Below are positions 15,462 to 22,996 of a DNA stretch of 64,000 nt, in pieces. The stretch is from JADJYF01 sp050186725 (GTDB lineage Bacteria; Pseudomonadota; Gammaproteobacteria; Ga0077536). The stretch is from NCBI GenBank assembly GCA_050186725.1, contig JBFWYG010000017.1, positions 6,802 to 70,801 on the forward strand, given 5' to 3'. How positions within the stretch are numbered: position 1 is the stretch's first letter; every line of letters begins with the position of its first letter. The notes beneath the pieces are model-generated. The model saw nothing but the letters and a program-made list of their open reading frames with translations, ran no database searches and had not been told where the DNA came from. The position numbers and the translations under genes were made by a program.

Positions 15462-16852
15462 GCAGCATGCCGAGCGAAGTCGCGGAGGGCTTCCCGCTCT
15501 ACACCGAGACGCTGGATCTCTTGCCCTACGGCCGCGACTGCTCGGTGGTACCGCCCGGTCGGGCCGGTCTCGCCGCCCAGCCTGCCGCGGCGGAGGACGT
15601 CGTGGCGCTCATGGCCCGCGCCGCCCGCGAGGGCCTGCCGGTCTACGTGCGGGGCGGTGGCACGATGTACGCGGGCGGCGCGAATCCGGCTGCAGGCGGG
15701 CTGGTGGTCGACGTGTCGCGCATGAACCGCGTACTGGAACTCGATCTCGAACGCGGCGTGGTGGTGGTCGAGCCGGGCATCCGTTTCGCGGATCTCCTGG
15801 CGCAACTCGCGCCCCACGGCCAGACCGTCGGCATCGTGCCGTCCACCGGGCCCGCCGCCACGGTGGGCGGCGCGCTCGCGGCCCACGCGCTCGGCACCGG
15901 CTCGGCGCGGCACCAGAGCATGGGCGACTGCGTCGCAGGTCTCGAGGTGATCCTCGCCGACGGCACGCGCCTGCGCACCGGCAGCGCGGCCTGCCGTGAC
16001 GCCGGCTTCTTCCAGCGCTACTGCCTGGGACCGGATCTGACGGGACTGTTCATCGGCGCGGACGGCGTGTTCGGCGTGGTCACCGCCATCGCGCTCTGGC
16101 TTCACCCGCTGCCCGCGACGCGCGAGACCTGCGTGCTGGGTTTCCCCGATGCCGCGGCCGCGAGCGCTTTCGTGGTTGCAGCGCAGGCCGACGAGCTGAC
16201 CCGCAACCTGTGGTACGGGGCCTGCTACGAGGGCGGCTCGATCCGCGCGCGGGTCGGCGCCGCGGGCCCGGAGGTCGATGCCAGCAGCCTGCCGGGGTTC
16301 TGCATCGGTCTCGATCTCGGCGGCGACGCGGACGAGGTCGCGCGCGATCGCGCGCGGCTCGCCGCGCTCGCCGCGCGTCATGGCGGCACGGACTTCCCGC
16401 TGTTCGACGAGATCTACTTCCGCACGCTGCGCTACGACGAGAATTACTGGTACACCTACGCCGGCTACTTCTCGCGTTCGCGCTGCGCGATTCTCATGAC
16501 CTCCTTGCCGAGCGCGCGGCTCGCCGACTTCTGCGCGGCGGTGGATGCGCAGCGCAAGCGCTTTCCCGAGTTCGCGTGGGCGTCAGCGGCGGTGCTGTGC
16601 CGGCGCGGCCTGCACGGCGGCGTGCTCGCCTTCTACGACGAGCGCACGCAGTGGGACGCGATGCGCGCGGCCATCGCCGCCGCCGTTCCCGATCTCCGCG
16701 CCGCGGGCTGCGTGCCCTACAAGAGCGGCAAGCTGTTCGCCGAGGAAGTGCGCGCCACGGGCGCGTATTTCGACGTGCTGCAAAGGCTCAAGGCGGCGCT
16801 CGATCCGGACGGACGGATGGCGCCGGGGAATCTGGGGCTGGGCGGGGCGTGA
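15458..16852 (+). CDS. FAD-linked oxidase, GlcD-like
   Basis: This 464-residue flavoprotein of the FAD_binding_4 family (glycolate oxidase GlcD, D-lactate dehydrogenase and relatives) shows the FAD-binding core as VYVRGGGTMYAGG, then VDVSRMNRVLELD, then GIVPSTGPAATVGGALAAHALGTGSARH, and VEVI-type LEVILADGTRLRTGS. The C-terminal half (the FAD-oxidase C domain) ends with LKAALDPDGRMAPGNLGLG, the usual closing motif in which GRMNPGKL is typical. Translation is coupled to the upstream Fe-S gene through an ATGA overlap. Together they resemble a two-subunit 2-hydroxyacid dehydrogenase, but the hydroxyacid is unknown. A perfect 28-bp palindrome after the stop probably terminates the operon. Confidence 0.85.
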   Translation: MSSMPSEVAEGFPLYTETLDLLPYGRDCSVVPPGRAGLAAQPAAAEDVVALMARAAREGLPVYVRGGGTMYAGGANPAAGGLVVDVSRMNRVLELDLERGVVVVEPGIRFADLLAQLAPHGQTVGIVPSTGPAATVGGALAAHALGTGSARHQSMGDCVAGLEVILADGTRLRTGSAACRDAGFFQRYCLGPDLTGLFIGADGVFGVVTAIALWLHPLPATRETCVLGFPDAAAASAFVVAAQADELTRNLWYGACYEGGSIRARVGAAGPEVDASSLPGFCIGLDLGGDADEVARDRARLAALAARHGGTDFPLFDEIYFRTLRYDENYWYTYAGYFSRSRCAILMTSLPSARLADFCAAVDAQRKRFPEFAWASAAVLCRRGLHGGVLAFYDERTQWDAMRAAIAAAVPDLRAAGCVPYKSGKLFAEEVRATGAYFDVLQRLKAALDPDGRMAPGNLGLGGA

Positions 16853-16871
16853 TTACGGTATGGGACAGGAT

Positions 16872-16904
16872 GGGACAGACCCCGTACGGGGTCTGTCCCC
16901 TTTT
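16872..16904. terminator. 28-bp perfect palindrome with T-run between convergent genes
   Basis: GGGACAGACCCCG pairs with CGGGGTCTGTCCC across a TA centre (16872-16899) and is followed by CTTTT on the plus strand. It sits between the FAD oxidase stop and the convergent CoA ligase. It shares the core GGGACAGACC with the repeats at 21.1 kb, so it is probably a dispersed repeat serving as a terminator. Confidence 0.65.
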
Positions 16905-16916
16905 CGCAGGCGCGGT

Positions 16917-18518
16917 TTACAGGTATTCCCCGATCCGCTCGCGCAGCAGGCGCTTGTTGAACTTGCCGACGCCGGTCTTCGGGATCTCGTCGACGTAGAT
17001 GAGGCGATCGGGCAGCCACCACTTGGCGAAGCCGGCCGCGAGCAGGTGCTCGCGAAGCGCGTTCTCGCTCGGCCGCTCGGCGCCGCGCGCGACGACGAAG
17101 GCGACGGGGCGTTCCAGCCACTTGTCGTGGGGCAGGCCTACCACGGTCGCCTCGCGCAGCGCGGCGTGGGCCATGAGCGCGTTCTCGAGATCGACCGAGG
17201 AGATCCACTCGCCGCCGCTCTTGATCAGATCCTTGGCGCGATCGACCAGCTTCATCACGCCGTCCCCATCGACCGTCGCGATGTCGCCGCTCTTCCACCA
17301 GCCATCGATGAAGCTCTCGGCGCTGCGCGGCTCGTCGATGTAGGTGATCGCGATCCACGGGCCGCGCACGTAGACCTCGCCCATCGTCGTGTCGTCCCAG
17401 GGCACCGGCCGGCCATCTTCATCCAGCACCTTGCGCTCCACCGCCGGCGCCGGAATACCCTGGCGCACGCGAATGGCGATGGTGTCGTCCACCGAGAGAT
17501 CCTGCTGATCGGCACGGATATACGTGAGCGTGGCGAGCGGCGCGCACTCGGTCGAGCCCCACGCGGTCAGGATCGGCACGCCGTGGCGTTCCTGGAAGAA
17601 CTTCATCACCGCCGCCGGCGTCGCCTGGCCGCCGAGCAGGAGCCCGCGCAGGCAGCCGATGTCGTGCGGCTCGGTCGCCAGCAGGTTCATCATGTCGATG
17701 CCGACCGTCACCGCGCCGTGGGCGAAGGTCACGCGCTCGGTTTCGATCAGCGCGAGATTGTCCCGTGCGTGCGGACGCTCCCCCGGGAAGACGAATTTCG
17801 CCCCGACCCACACGCCGGCGAAGGGCACGCCCCAGGAATTGACGTGGAACATCGGCGCGATGGGCAGCAGCACGTCCTTTTCCGACAGCGCCATGCCGTC
17901 GACGTGGGACAGCATCATGGAATGCAGCACCAGCGCGCGATGACTGTAGGCCACGCCCTTGGGCAGGCCGGTGGTGGCGGAGGTGAAGCAGATCGAGGCG
18001 GGCGCGTCCTCGTCGACGTCCGGGTAGCGAAACGCGGGATCGCCGCGCGCGAGCAGTTCCTCGTAGGCGATGAGACCAGGAATGCTGGACGGTGGCGCGC
18101 GTTCGGCCAGGATCACGTAGGTCGTGACGGTCTCGAGCAGCGGCACCAGGTTCTCGACCGTCGCCAGCAGGTCGGGCGAGAAGAACAGTGCGCGGTCCGC
18201 GGCGTGATTCATGGTGCAGGCGATGTGCTCGTCCGACAGCCGCAGGTTGGCGGTGTGCAGCACGGCGCCGGCGCAGGGGATGCCGAAGTAGAGCTCGAGG
18301 TGCTCATGGGTGTTCCAGGCCAGCGTCGCGGCCTTCGCGCCCGGCCCGACGCCGATGCTTGCCATGACGCTCGCCAGGCGCCGCACCCGTGCGCCGAAGT
18401 CCGCATAGGTGTAGCGGAACAGGCTGCCGTCCGTGCGCCGGGTGAGGATCTCCTTGCGCGGGAAGTAGTGCTCGGGGCGCTCGGCGACGCGGGCGAGATT
18501 GAGGTTGTAGGCAGCCAT
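16917..18518 (-). CDS. Fatty-acid-CoA ligase (AMP-binding)
   Basis: This 533-residue enzyme of the acyl-adenylate-forming superfamily converts a carboxylic acid plus CoA and ATP to acyl-CoA, AMP and pyrophosphate. The phosphate-binding loop reads TSATTGLPKG, in which the usual first Gly (TSGTTG) is Ala. Other landmarks are GSTEC (A5), YVRGPWI, GWWKSGDIATVDGDG (A7), DRAKDLIKSGGEWIS (A8) and the catalytic lysine in PKTGVGKFNKR (A10). Length and spacing fit medium/long-chain acyl-CoA synthetases such as the AlkK type. The start is MAAYNLNLARV at 18518; the frame is open to 19253, but the extra part lies opposite ycgR and looks non-coding. Confidence 0.88.
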   Translation of the reverse strand: MAAYNLNLARVAERPEHYFPRKEILTRRTDGSLFRYTYADFGARVRRLASVMASIGVGPGAKAATLAWNTHEHLELYFGIPCAGAVLHTANLRLSDEHIACTMNHAADRALFFSPDLLATVENLVPLLETVTTYVILAERAPPSSIPGLIAYEELLARGDPAFRYPDVDEDAPASICFTSATTGLPKGVAYSHRALVLHSMMLSHVDGMALSEKDVLLPIAPMFHVNSWGVPFAGVWVGAKFVFPGERPHARDNLALIETERVTFAHGAVTVGIDMMNLLATEPHDIGCLRGLLLGGQATPAAVMKFFQERHGVPILTAWGSTECAPLATLTYIRADQQDLSVDDTIAIRVRQGIPAPAVERKVLDEDGRPVPWDDTTMGEVYVRGPWIAITYIDEPRSAESFIDGWWKSGDIATVDGDGVMKLVDRAKDLIKSGGEWISSVDLENALMAHAALREATVVGLPHDKWLERPVAFVVARGAERPSENALREHLLAAGFAKWWLPDRLIYVDEIPKTGVGKFNKRLLRERIGEYL

Positions 18519-18619
18519 GGCGACGCATTCCTGGTGTTGCAGGACGCGCGGCACGGCGCGCCGCGCGGGCAGGCAAACATAGGGAAATCGGCGCCGAGGC
18601 GCCAGTGCGCGGTCGCGCC

Positions 18620-19372
18620 TCAGCTCGGCCGCAGGCGGTGGCGTTCGATGTCGGCCAGGCAGCGTTCCAGCATGCGCTGGCCGCGGGATTCGAGGTCGAC
18701 GAAGCAGGCGCCGACCCGTGGGGCGGTGCGCGCCTTGGATGGCAGCAGGTGGCGCACGCTGACCATGGCAGTGAGCGGCTCCTGTCCGGGCAGATCGATT
18801 ACGCAGTGCGCGAGTTCCTCGCAGTCGGCCTCGAAGTGGGCGACATCGCCCGACAGGATGCGCGCGCAGAAGCCGTTCGGTGAGAGATCGCGAATCTCGC
18901 CGCGCACCCAGCCGCCGTGCGACGTCTGGAAACGCACCGGCAGGCCGCGATCCAGCGGCACCATCACGCGGTACTCGCGCCGGCGCTGCGGGTAATCGAC
19001 CGAATCGGGATAGCGCAGCATGAAGTAGGCGAGCCCCGACTCGCTGCCGCTGCTCTGGATGCGGCTCGCGAAGCGCAGCTCCATGCCGGACAGGCGCGCA
19101 CGCACGCGTACCGCCGGCAGGCTCGCCGCGAAGACGTTGCCACTGGTGGGGGTCAGCGCGTCCATCACCAGGTAGCCCTGCTCGGGCACCAGTTCGATGA
19201 TCGCGCTCTGGTAGGGGGTGTCGTCCTCGCCGAGGCGCACGTCGAGCAGGCAATGGGCGTCGAAGATGCGTTTCAGCAGCAGGTGGCGTGCCTCGCGCGG
19301 ATCGACCACCAGTCTTTCCGGTGGCGCCGAGGCGCGGCGCACCAGCGCGTGGAATTCGCCGGCCAGGTCCAT
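18620..19372 (-). CDS. ycgR: Flagellar brake protein, PilZ domain
   Basis: This 250-residue protein combines a YcgR N-terminal (PilZN) domain with a C-terminal PilZ domain. The c-di-GMP-binding motifs are visible: RxxxR in PQRRREYRV at the domain junction, and DLSPNGFC (D/N-x-S-x-x-G). When c-di-GMP is high, YcgR-type proteins act on the motor switch or stator to slow or bias rotation. The gene follows flgN by 16 bases on the same strand and would be expressed with flgMN from the sigma-28 promoter, the order found in Pseudomonas. I use MDLAGEFHALV at 19372 as start; the longer frame runs back into flgN. Length matches E. coli YcgR. Confidence 0.87.
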   Translation of the reverse strand: MDLAGEFHALVRRASAPPERLVVDPREARHLLLKRIFDAHCLLDVRLGEDDTPYQSAIIELVPEQGYLVMDALTPTSGNVFAASLPAVRVRARLSGMELRFASRIQSSGSESGLAYFMLRYPDSVDYPQRRREYRVMVPLDRGLPVRFQTSHGGWVRGEIRDLSPNGFCARILSGDVAHFEADCEELAHCVIDLPGQEPLTAMVSVRHLLPSKARTAPRVGACFVDLESRGQRMLERCLADIERHRLRPS

Positions 19373-19388
19373 GGAGTCGTGTCCGGCG

Positions 19389-19802
19389 TCAGGCGTGGCC
19401 GACAGGGCGACCGGCGCCGCCGCGCTGCAGGCGGCCGGTGGCGTTGTAGGTCGCCGGTCCGCGCGGCGCGCCACGCAGCGTATCGAGCAGGCGGCCGACC
19501 AGGTTGCGGTTCAATTCGATGGCGCCGCCGTTGGCGCGGTTGGCGCGGGCGCAGGCCTGGGCCTGGCGCCGCAGTTCACGCAGCTCGTCGCGCTCGAGCT
19601 TGCCGCCGGCGCGGCAATAGTTGCCGGTGGTCTCCTCCAACGCCGTGACGAGCGAGAGCTTGCGCGCGGCCGCGGCTTCCAGTGCCTCGGCATCGCGGGC
19701 CGAGAGCGCCTGCTGTTCGGCGGCGAGCGTGAGCTTCAGTTCGTCGAGCAGCAGGCCCATTTGCCGGCGGCTCTCGTGGAGGTCGGGCGTAGCCTTGCTC
19801 AT
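19389..19802 (-). CDS. flgN: FlgN, export chaperone for FlgK and FlgL
   Basis: This 137-residue, largely helical cytoplasmic protein includes QMGLLLDELKLTLAAEQQALSARDAEALEAA in its N-terminal helix. FlgN-family chaperones bind the C-termini of the hook-filament junction proteins and carry them to the export gate. The sequence is poorly conserved in the family, so the call leans on the helical pattern, size and position between flgM and ycgR. The start MSKATPDLHE at 19802 is 16 bases after the flgM stop. Confidence 0.85.
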   Translation of the reverse strand: MSKATPDLHESRRQMGLLLDELKLTLAAEQQALSARDAEALEAAAARKLSLVTALEETTGNYCRAGGKLERDELRELRRQAQACARANRANGGAIELNRNLVGRLLDTLRGAPRGPATYNATGRLQRGGAGRPVGHA

Positions 19803-19818
19803 CGGTCCGGGCCGGCGC

Positions 19819-20136
19819 TCAGCTGGCGTTGCCGCCACGACCGACCTGCGTCTCGAAGGCCGTCATCTTGTCGGCGATGGCCTTGTCGTCGATGCGATAG
19901 CTGCCGCTCTCGATGGCGCTCTTCAGTTCGGCCACGCGGGCCTTGTCCACTTCCGGCACCTGGGCGACGGACTCCGTGAGCTGGGTGAGGCGCGCGCCGA
20001 GGTCGGTCAGCGTGACCACCTCCGAACTCTTCGCTGCTTCCGCCGGCGCCGCGGGCGTCGTCTGCCCGACCTTGCGCACGGCACTGTCGACCGCGCTCAC
20101 GTTCTGCGGTCCGGTGCCCTTGATCTCTGTAACCAT
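19819..20136 (-). CDS. flgM: FlgM, anti-sigma-28 factor
   Basis: This 105-residue protein binds and inhibits FliA (sigma-28) until it is exported through the finished hook-basal body. The typical pattern is present: a disordered N-terminus starting MVTEIKG, then VVTLTDLGARLTQLTESV and VDKARVAELKSAIESGSYRIDDKAIADKM, the conserved FliA-binding helices. Start ATG 20136 has AAAGGGG upstream; the frame is open further upstream to 20232, but that region contains the sigma-28 promoter. FlgM is the negative regulator of the same sigma factor predicted to transcribe it. Confidence 0.92.
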   Translation of the reverse strand: MVTEIKGTGPQNVSAVDSAVRKVGQTTPAAPAEAAKSSEVVTLTDLGARLTQLTESVAQVPEVDKARVAELKSAIESGSYRIDDKAIADKMTAFETQVGRGGNAS

Positions 20137-20170
20137 TTTTTTGTCATCCCCTTTGTAAGGACGGTCTCCA

Positions 20171-20197
20171 ATAGCGGCCTTCGACTGCATCCCTTTA
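20171..20197 (-). promoter_or_regulatory. Sigma-28 (FliA) promoter for flgMN-ycgR
   Basis: Read on the minus strand, TAAA is followed by 15 bases and GCCGCTAT, against the FliA consensus TAAA-N15-GCCGATAA. It ends 34 bases upstream of the flgM ATG. Confidence 0.8.
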
Positions 20198-20277
20198 GTC
20201 GCCGGAACGCTTTTGCGACCCTCGTCGCACAAAAGAATTCATTTTCATTTTCGCGGACTTGCCTGCGTTTCCGCAGG

Positions 20278-20988
20278 TTATAGCACTGCTCCGGATTGAA
20301 CCACCACCAGGCCGTCGCCGCCGACCGTGCCCTCGACCACGCGCTTGGAGCCGAGATTGCGCACCGTCACGCGCTCGCCGAGCGCGCCGTTCTTGAGCGC
20401 GGTCGCCTTGACCTTGACGCTGATGGCGCCGCCGACGCTCGCCAGCACCACTTCGTCGCCGCGTTTCACCAGCAGCGGCAGCATGACGTTGCCCGCGCCG
20501 AGGATGGTATCGGCCGGCACGATGCGCGCCGCCACTCGCCCGACGGCGCTGGCCACGTCGCTCAGGTAGTCCATGCGCGTGCCGCTGACCCGCCGTCTGG
20601 CGAGTGCCACGTCACCTGCCTGGATGATGGTGCCGCGGGTCAGCGCGCGGGTCGCAACCACCACTTCGGCGTAGCGCGCGATGTCCACGGTGACATAGAG
20701 CGACCAGGGTTGAGTGCCGGTGCAACGCACCTCGACCGCGTTCGGGCCGCCGCGCGGCTCGCGGCTGAAGCGCAACGCGAGCGGCGTCGTGCACGGCGCG
20801 AGCCGCAGGCGCGGGTCCAGCCGGCCCTGGGTGAATTCACTGTCGCCGTCGATGGCGGCGGCGACGAAGTCGTGCACCGCGGTGTCGATGGCGGCCAGCG
20901 ACTGGATGGCGTCAGCACGCGCCGTCAGCGCGGAGAACAGCAGGACGAGCAGGGCGGTCAGTCTGGGCATGGCGGCGGTCCGATTCAT
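20278..20988 (-). CDS. flgA: FlgA, P-ring assembly chaperone
   Basis: This 236-residue periplasmic protein has a cleavable signal peptide (MPRLTALLVLLFSALTARADA). The C-terminal SAF/ChapFlgA region includes VVVATRALTRGTIIQAGDVALARRRV and VKRGDEVVLASVGGAISVKVKATALKNGALGE. FlgA assists polymerisation of FlgI into the P ring. The start is taken at 20988 (MNRTAAMPRL); ATG 20970 is an alternative giving a shorter signal. A sigma-54 promoter lies 45 bases upstream. A short stem-loop directly follows the stop but lacks a U-tract. Confidence 0.92.
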   Translation of the reverse strand: MNRTAAMPRLTALLVLLFSALTARADAIQSLAAIDTAVHDFVAAAIDGDSEFTQGRLDPRLRLAPCTTPLALRFSREPRGGPNAVEVRCTGTQPWSLYVTVDIARYAEVVVATRALTRGTIIQAGDVALARRRVSGTRMDYLSDVASAVGRVAARIVPADTILGAGNVMLPLLVKRGDEVVLASVGGAISVKVKATALKNGALGERVTVRNLGSKRVVEGTVGGDGLVVVQSGAVL

Positions 20989-21032
20989 GGGCGGCAGGAA
21001 TTGCCGGGCGCAAGGGCCCTCGCAACATGGCT

Positions 21033-21048
21033 GGCAAGTGGCGTGCCA
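21033..21048 (-). promoter_or_regulatory. Sigma-54 promoter for flgA
   Basis: The minus strand reads TGGCACG-CCAC-TTGCC, close to TGGCACG-N4-TTGCW, with the GG and GC at the required -24/-12 spacing. Confidence 0.8.
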
Positions 21049-21060
21049 GTTGTTGTAAGC

Positions 21061-21176
21061 GGGGACAGACCACGGTTGCACTGCGAGGGTCTAAACGGGG
21101 ACAGACCACGGTTGCGAAGGCATTGGGGGTACGCTGAGGCGATCATTGCAACCGTGGTCTGTCCCCGTTTAGACCC
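21061..21176. repeat. Inverted repeat pair plus direct copy (GGGGACAGACC family)
   Basis: GGGGACAGACCACGGTTGC occurs at 21061-21079 and again within 21087-21115. A perfect 29-base inverted copy of the latter lies at 21148-21176, giving a long hairpin with a 32-base loop. The block lies between the divergent flgA and cheV promoters. The core GGGACAGACC also occurs in the palindrome at 16872. Confidence 0.85.
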
Positions 21177-21193
21177 CCCCCGATCGGCTTCTC

Positions 21194-21221
21194 TAAAGCC
21201 TCGCCGCCTGCCGGCCGCTAG
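21194..21221 (+). promoter_or_regulatory. Possible sigma-28 promoter for cheV
   Basis: TAAA at 21194 and GCCGCTAG at 21214 resemble the FliA -35 and -10 elements, but the spacer is 16 bases instead of 15. It lies 43 bases before the cheV ATG. Confidence 0.5.
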
Positions 21222-21264
21222 CGCGGACTGACCTATGTTCAATGCATGCGCGCGAGGCACCGTC

Positions 21265-22182
21265 ATGTCGAGTGTAATGGAGGGCGTGGACCGCCTGACC
21301 CGGATCGCGGGGCAGAACCGCGTCGAGTTGCTGCTGTTCCAACTCGGACCCGCGCAGACTTTCGGCATCAATGTGTTCAAGGTGCGCGAAGTGCTGAAGT
21401 GTCCGCCGCTGCGTCGCGTGCCGCAGTCCAATCCGCACGTGTGCGGCGTGATGCACACCCGCGGGCAGACGGTCACGGTGATCGATCTCGCCTCGGTGCT
21501 CGGCATGCCGCCGCTCGGTGGCCGGGACGACGAGTTCGTGGTCATCACCGAGTACAACGGCCGCGTGCAGGGCTACCTGGTGGCCAAGGTCGAGCGCATC
21601 GTCAACCTGCGCTGGGACGAGATCCATCCGCCGCCGCGTGGCATCGGCAACAGCAACTACCTGACCGCCGTCGTCACCATCGACAAGCGGCTGATCGAGA
21701 TCCTCGACGTCGAGCGTGTGCTGGCCGAGATCGTCGGCGTCGACGACCAGGTTTCCGAGCGCCTGTGCAACGATGAGGGGGCGACGCGGTCGCGGCCGCG
21801 GCACGTGTTCGTGGCCGACGACTCCATGGTCGCGCGCAAGCAGATCACCAAGGTGCTGGAGCAGATCGGCTTCACCTACGACGTGGCCGAGAACGGCCGC
21901 GAGGCCTGGGACATGCTCAAGGCCGCGGCGGCGGCGGGGCCCATCACGCAGCGCTACGGCATGGTGATCTCCGACATCGAGATGCCCGAGATGGACGGCT
22001 ATACCCTGACCAAGATGATCAAGTCGGACAACGAGCTGAAACAGCTCTACGTGTGCCTGCACACTTCGCTGTCCGGCAGCTTCAACCAGTCCATGGCCGA
22101 GAGCGTGGGCGCCGACAAGCTGGTGCCGAAGTTCGTCGCCGACGACCTCGCCGGCGTGGTGCGCGAGGTGGTGGACGGCTGA
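21265..22182 (+). CDS. cheV: CheV, CheW-receiver hybrid chemotaxis protein
   Basis: This 305-residue cytoplasmic coupling protein has a CheW domain (about residues 15-160: LLFQLGPAQTFGINVFKVREVL, then GVMHTRGQTVTVIDLASVLG) joined to a receiver domain. The receiver shows VADDSMVARK, the phospho-Asp in VISDIEMPEMDGYTL, and a terminal FVADDLAGVV. CheV links receptors to CheA and its phosphorylation helps adaptation. The ATG at 21265 is chosen because GAGG precedes it; an in-frame ATG at 21235 lacks one. In Pseudomonas cheR follows cheV; here it does not. That makes CheV the only adaptation-type protein encoded in the window. Confidence 0.92.
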   Translation: MSSVMEGVDRLTRIAGQNRVELLLFQLGPAQTFGINVFKVREVLKCPPLRRVPQSNPHVCGVMHTRGQTVTVIDLASVLGMPPLGGRDDEFVVITEYNGRVQGYLVAKVERIVNLRWDEIHPPPRGIGNSNYLTAVVTIDKRLIEILDVERVLAEIVGVDDQVSERLCNDEGATRSRPRHVFVADDSMVARKQITKVLEQIGFTYDVAENGREAWDMLKAAAAAGPITQRYGMVISDIEMPEMDGYTLTKMIKSDNELKQLYVCLHTSLSGSFNQSMAESVGADKLVPKFVADDLAGVVREVVDG

Positions 22183-22548
22183 GACCGTCTCCGCGGCTTT
22201 GCGGCTGTGGCCGCGTAAAGGTCTTCGCCGCCGCTCACGACCCCGTCACTCATCGCGAAAGCGAGGGTTCATCGGCGAACGGCGAAGCCCATGGATTCCC
22301 GCTTGCGCGGGAATGACGGGTCGTTGTCGTGGGAGAGGACTGCGCGCCTCTCATCGTCGTCCACTACTGCGCGGGCGTGACGCGTCGGCGTTGTGCCTGC
22401 GCCGCCCTTGCCGTCCCGGCGGCAAGAGGCGACCGGACTCCACCGCCGCGCTCCTGCTTGCCGCGTCAGCGGCAGCCGCTTGCCGCCGGCAAGCCCTTCA
22501 TCCCGCCGCGCGCAACGCAAGTGACTGATTCACCGTAATCCCTTTGCT
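22183..22548. other. 366-base gene-free gap holding a dispersed repeat
   Basis: No credible gene or gene remnant is visible between cheV and the flgB promoter. The gap holds a dispersed repeat around 22284-22320 and otherwise GC-rich sequence with no codon bias. In Pseudomonas-type loci this position is occupied by cheR. I looked for CheR motifs in the translations and saw none. Confidence 0.6.
22284..22320. repeat. Dispersed palindromic repeat (ATTCCCGC...GCGGGAAT)
   Basis: ATTCCCGC and GCGGGAAT form an 8-bp stem (22295-22314) within CCATGGATTCCCGCTTGCGC and the following GGGAATGACGG. This is a very common proteobacterial intergenic repeat whose spurious translation reads MDSRLRGNDG. Confidence 0.8.
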
Positions 22549-22564
22549 TGGCACGCTCTTCGCA
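22549..22564 (+). promoter_or_regulatory. Sigma-54 promoter for flgB operon
   Basis: TGGCACG-CTCT-TCGCA fits the -24/-12 consensus with one mismatch in the -12 box; it ends 41 bases before the flgB ATG. Confidence 0.8.
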
Positions 22565-22605
22565 AGCTGGCTCTCGGCACACCACCGACCAGCGAAGCGC
22601 AAGAC

Positions 22606-22992
22606 ATGGCAAGCGACAACGACGTTCTCGGCATCCACGCACAGGCGCTCGCCTTTCGCGCCCGCCGTGCCGAAGTCCTCGCGACCAACCTCGCGAACGC
22701 CGACACCCCCGGCTACCAGGCGCGCGACATCGATTTCGCCGCGGTGCTCGCCGACGAGGGTGGCAAGGGCGCGCTGGCCGTGACCAACGCGCGCCACCTC
22801 GGCGGCGCCGACGCGAGCTTCGAGTACGCCACGCGCTACCGCGAGCCGCAGCAGGCCTCGCTCGACCAGAACACCGTCGACGTGCAGGCCGAACGCGCTG
22901 CCTTCGTCGACAACTCCATGCGTTACCAGGCCACGCTCACCTTCATGAACAGCCGCATCCGCGGCCTCATGACGGCCCTGCGTGGGGAGTAG
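22606..22992 (+). CDS. flgB: FlgB, proximal rod protein
   Basis: This 128-residue rod subunit is exported by the flagellar type III system without a cleaved signal. It carries the axial-protein N-terminal motif RRAEVLATNLANADTPGYQARDIDF, and the C-terminal helix includes VQAERAAFVDNSMRYQATLTFMNSRIRGL. FlgB forms the base of the rod with FlgC and FliE. It is the first gene of the rod-hook operon, transcribed from the sigma-54 promoter just upstream; flgC starts four bases after its stop. Confidence 0.95.
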   Translation: MASDNDVLGIHAQALAFRARRAEVLATNLANADTPGYQARDIDFAAVLADEGGKGALAVTNARHLGGADASFEYATRYREPQQASLDQNTVDVQAERAAFVDNSMRYQATLTFMNSRIRGLMTALRGE

Positions 22993-22996
22993 AACC

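Noticed and set aside
18519..19253. In-frame N-terminal extension of the CoA ligase to 778 residues
   Set aside because: It lies opposite ycgR, is rich in Arg/Pro/Ala shadow sequence, and the ATG at 18518 gives the expected family start.
20137..20232. N-terminal extension of FlgM to 137 residues
   Set aside because: The extension covers the sigma-28 promoter, and the internal ATG at 20136 has a ribosome site and matches family length.
20262..20277. Hairpin CCTGCG/CGCAGG after the flgA stop as a terminator
   Set aside because: It is short and lacks a U-tract on the minus strand, so I would not call it.
21193..22062. Long minus-strand open frame opposite cheV
   Set aside because: Shadow of a GC-rich gene: His/Arg-rich low-complexity translation, no ribosome site, cheV clearly codes on the plus strand. 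Many similar antisense frames elsewhere were rejected for the same reason.
22183..22548. Remnant of cheR
   Set aside because: No CheR motif or sustained coding pattern is visible in any frame; the gap looks like repeat and spacer DNA.
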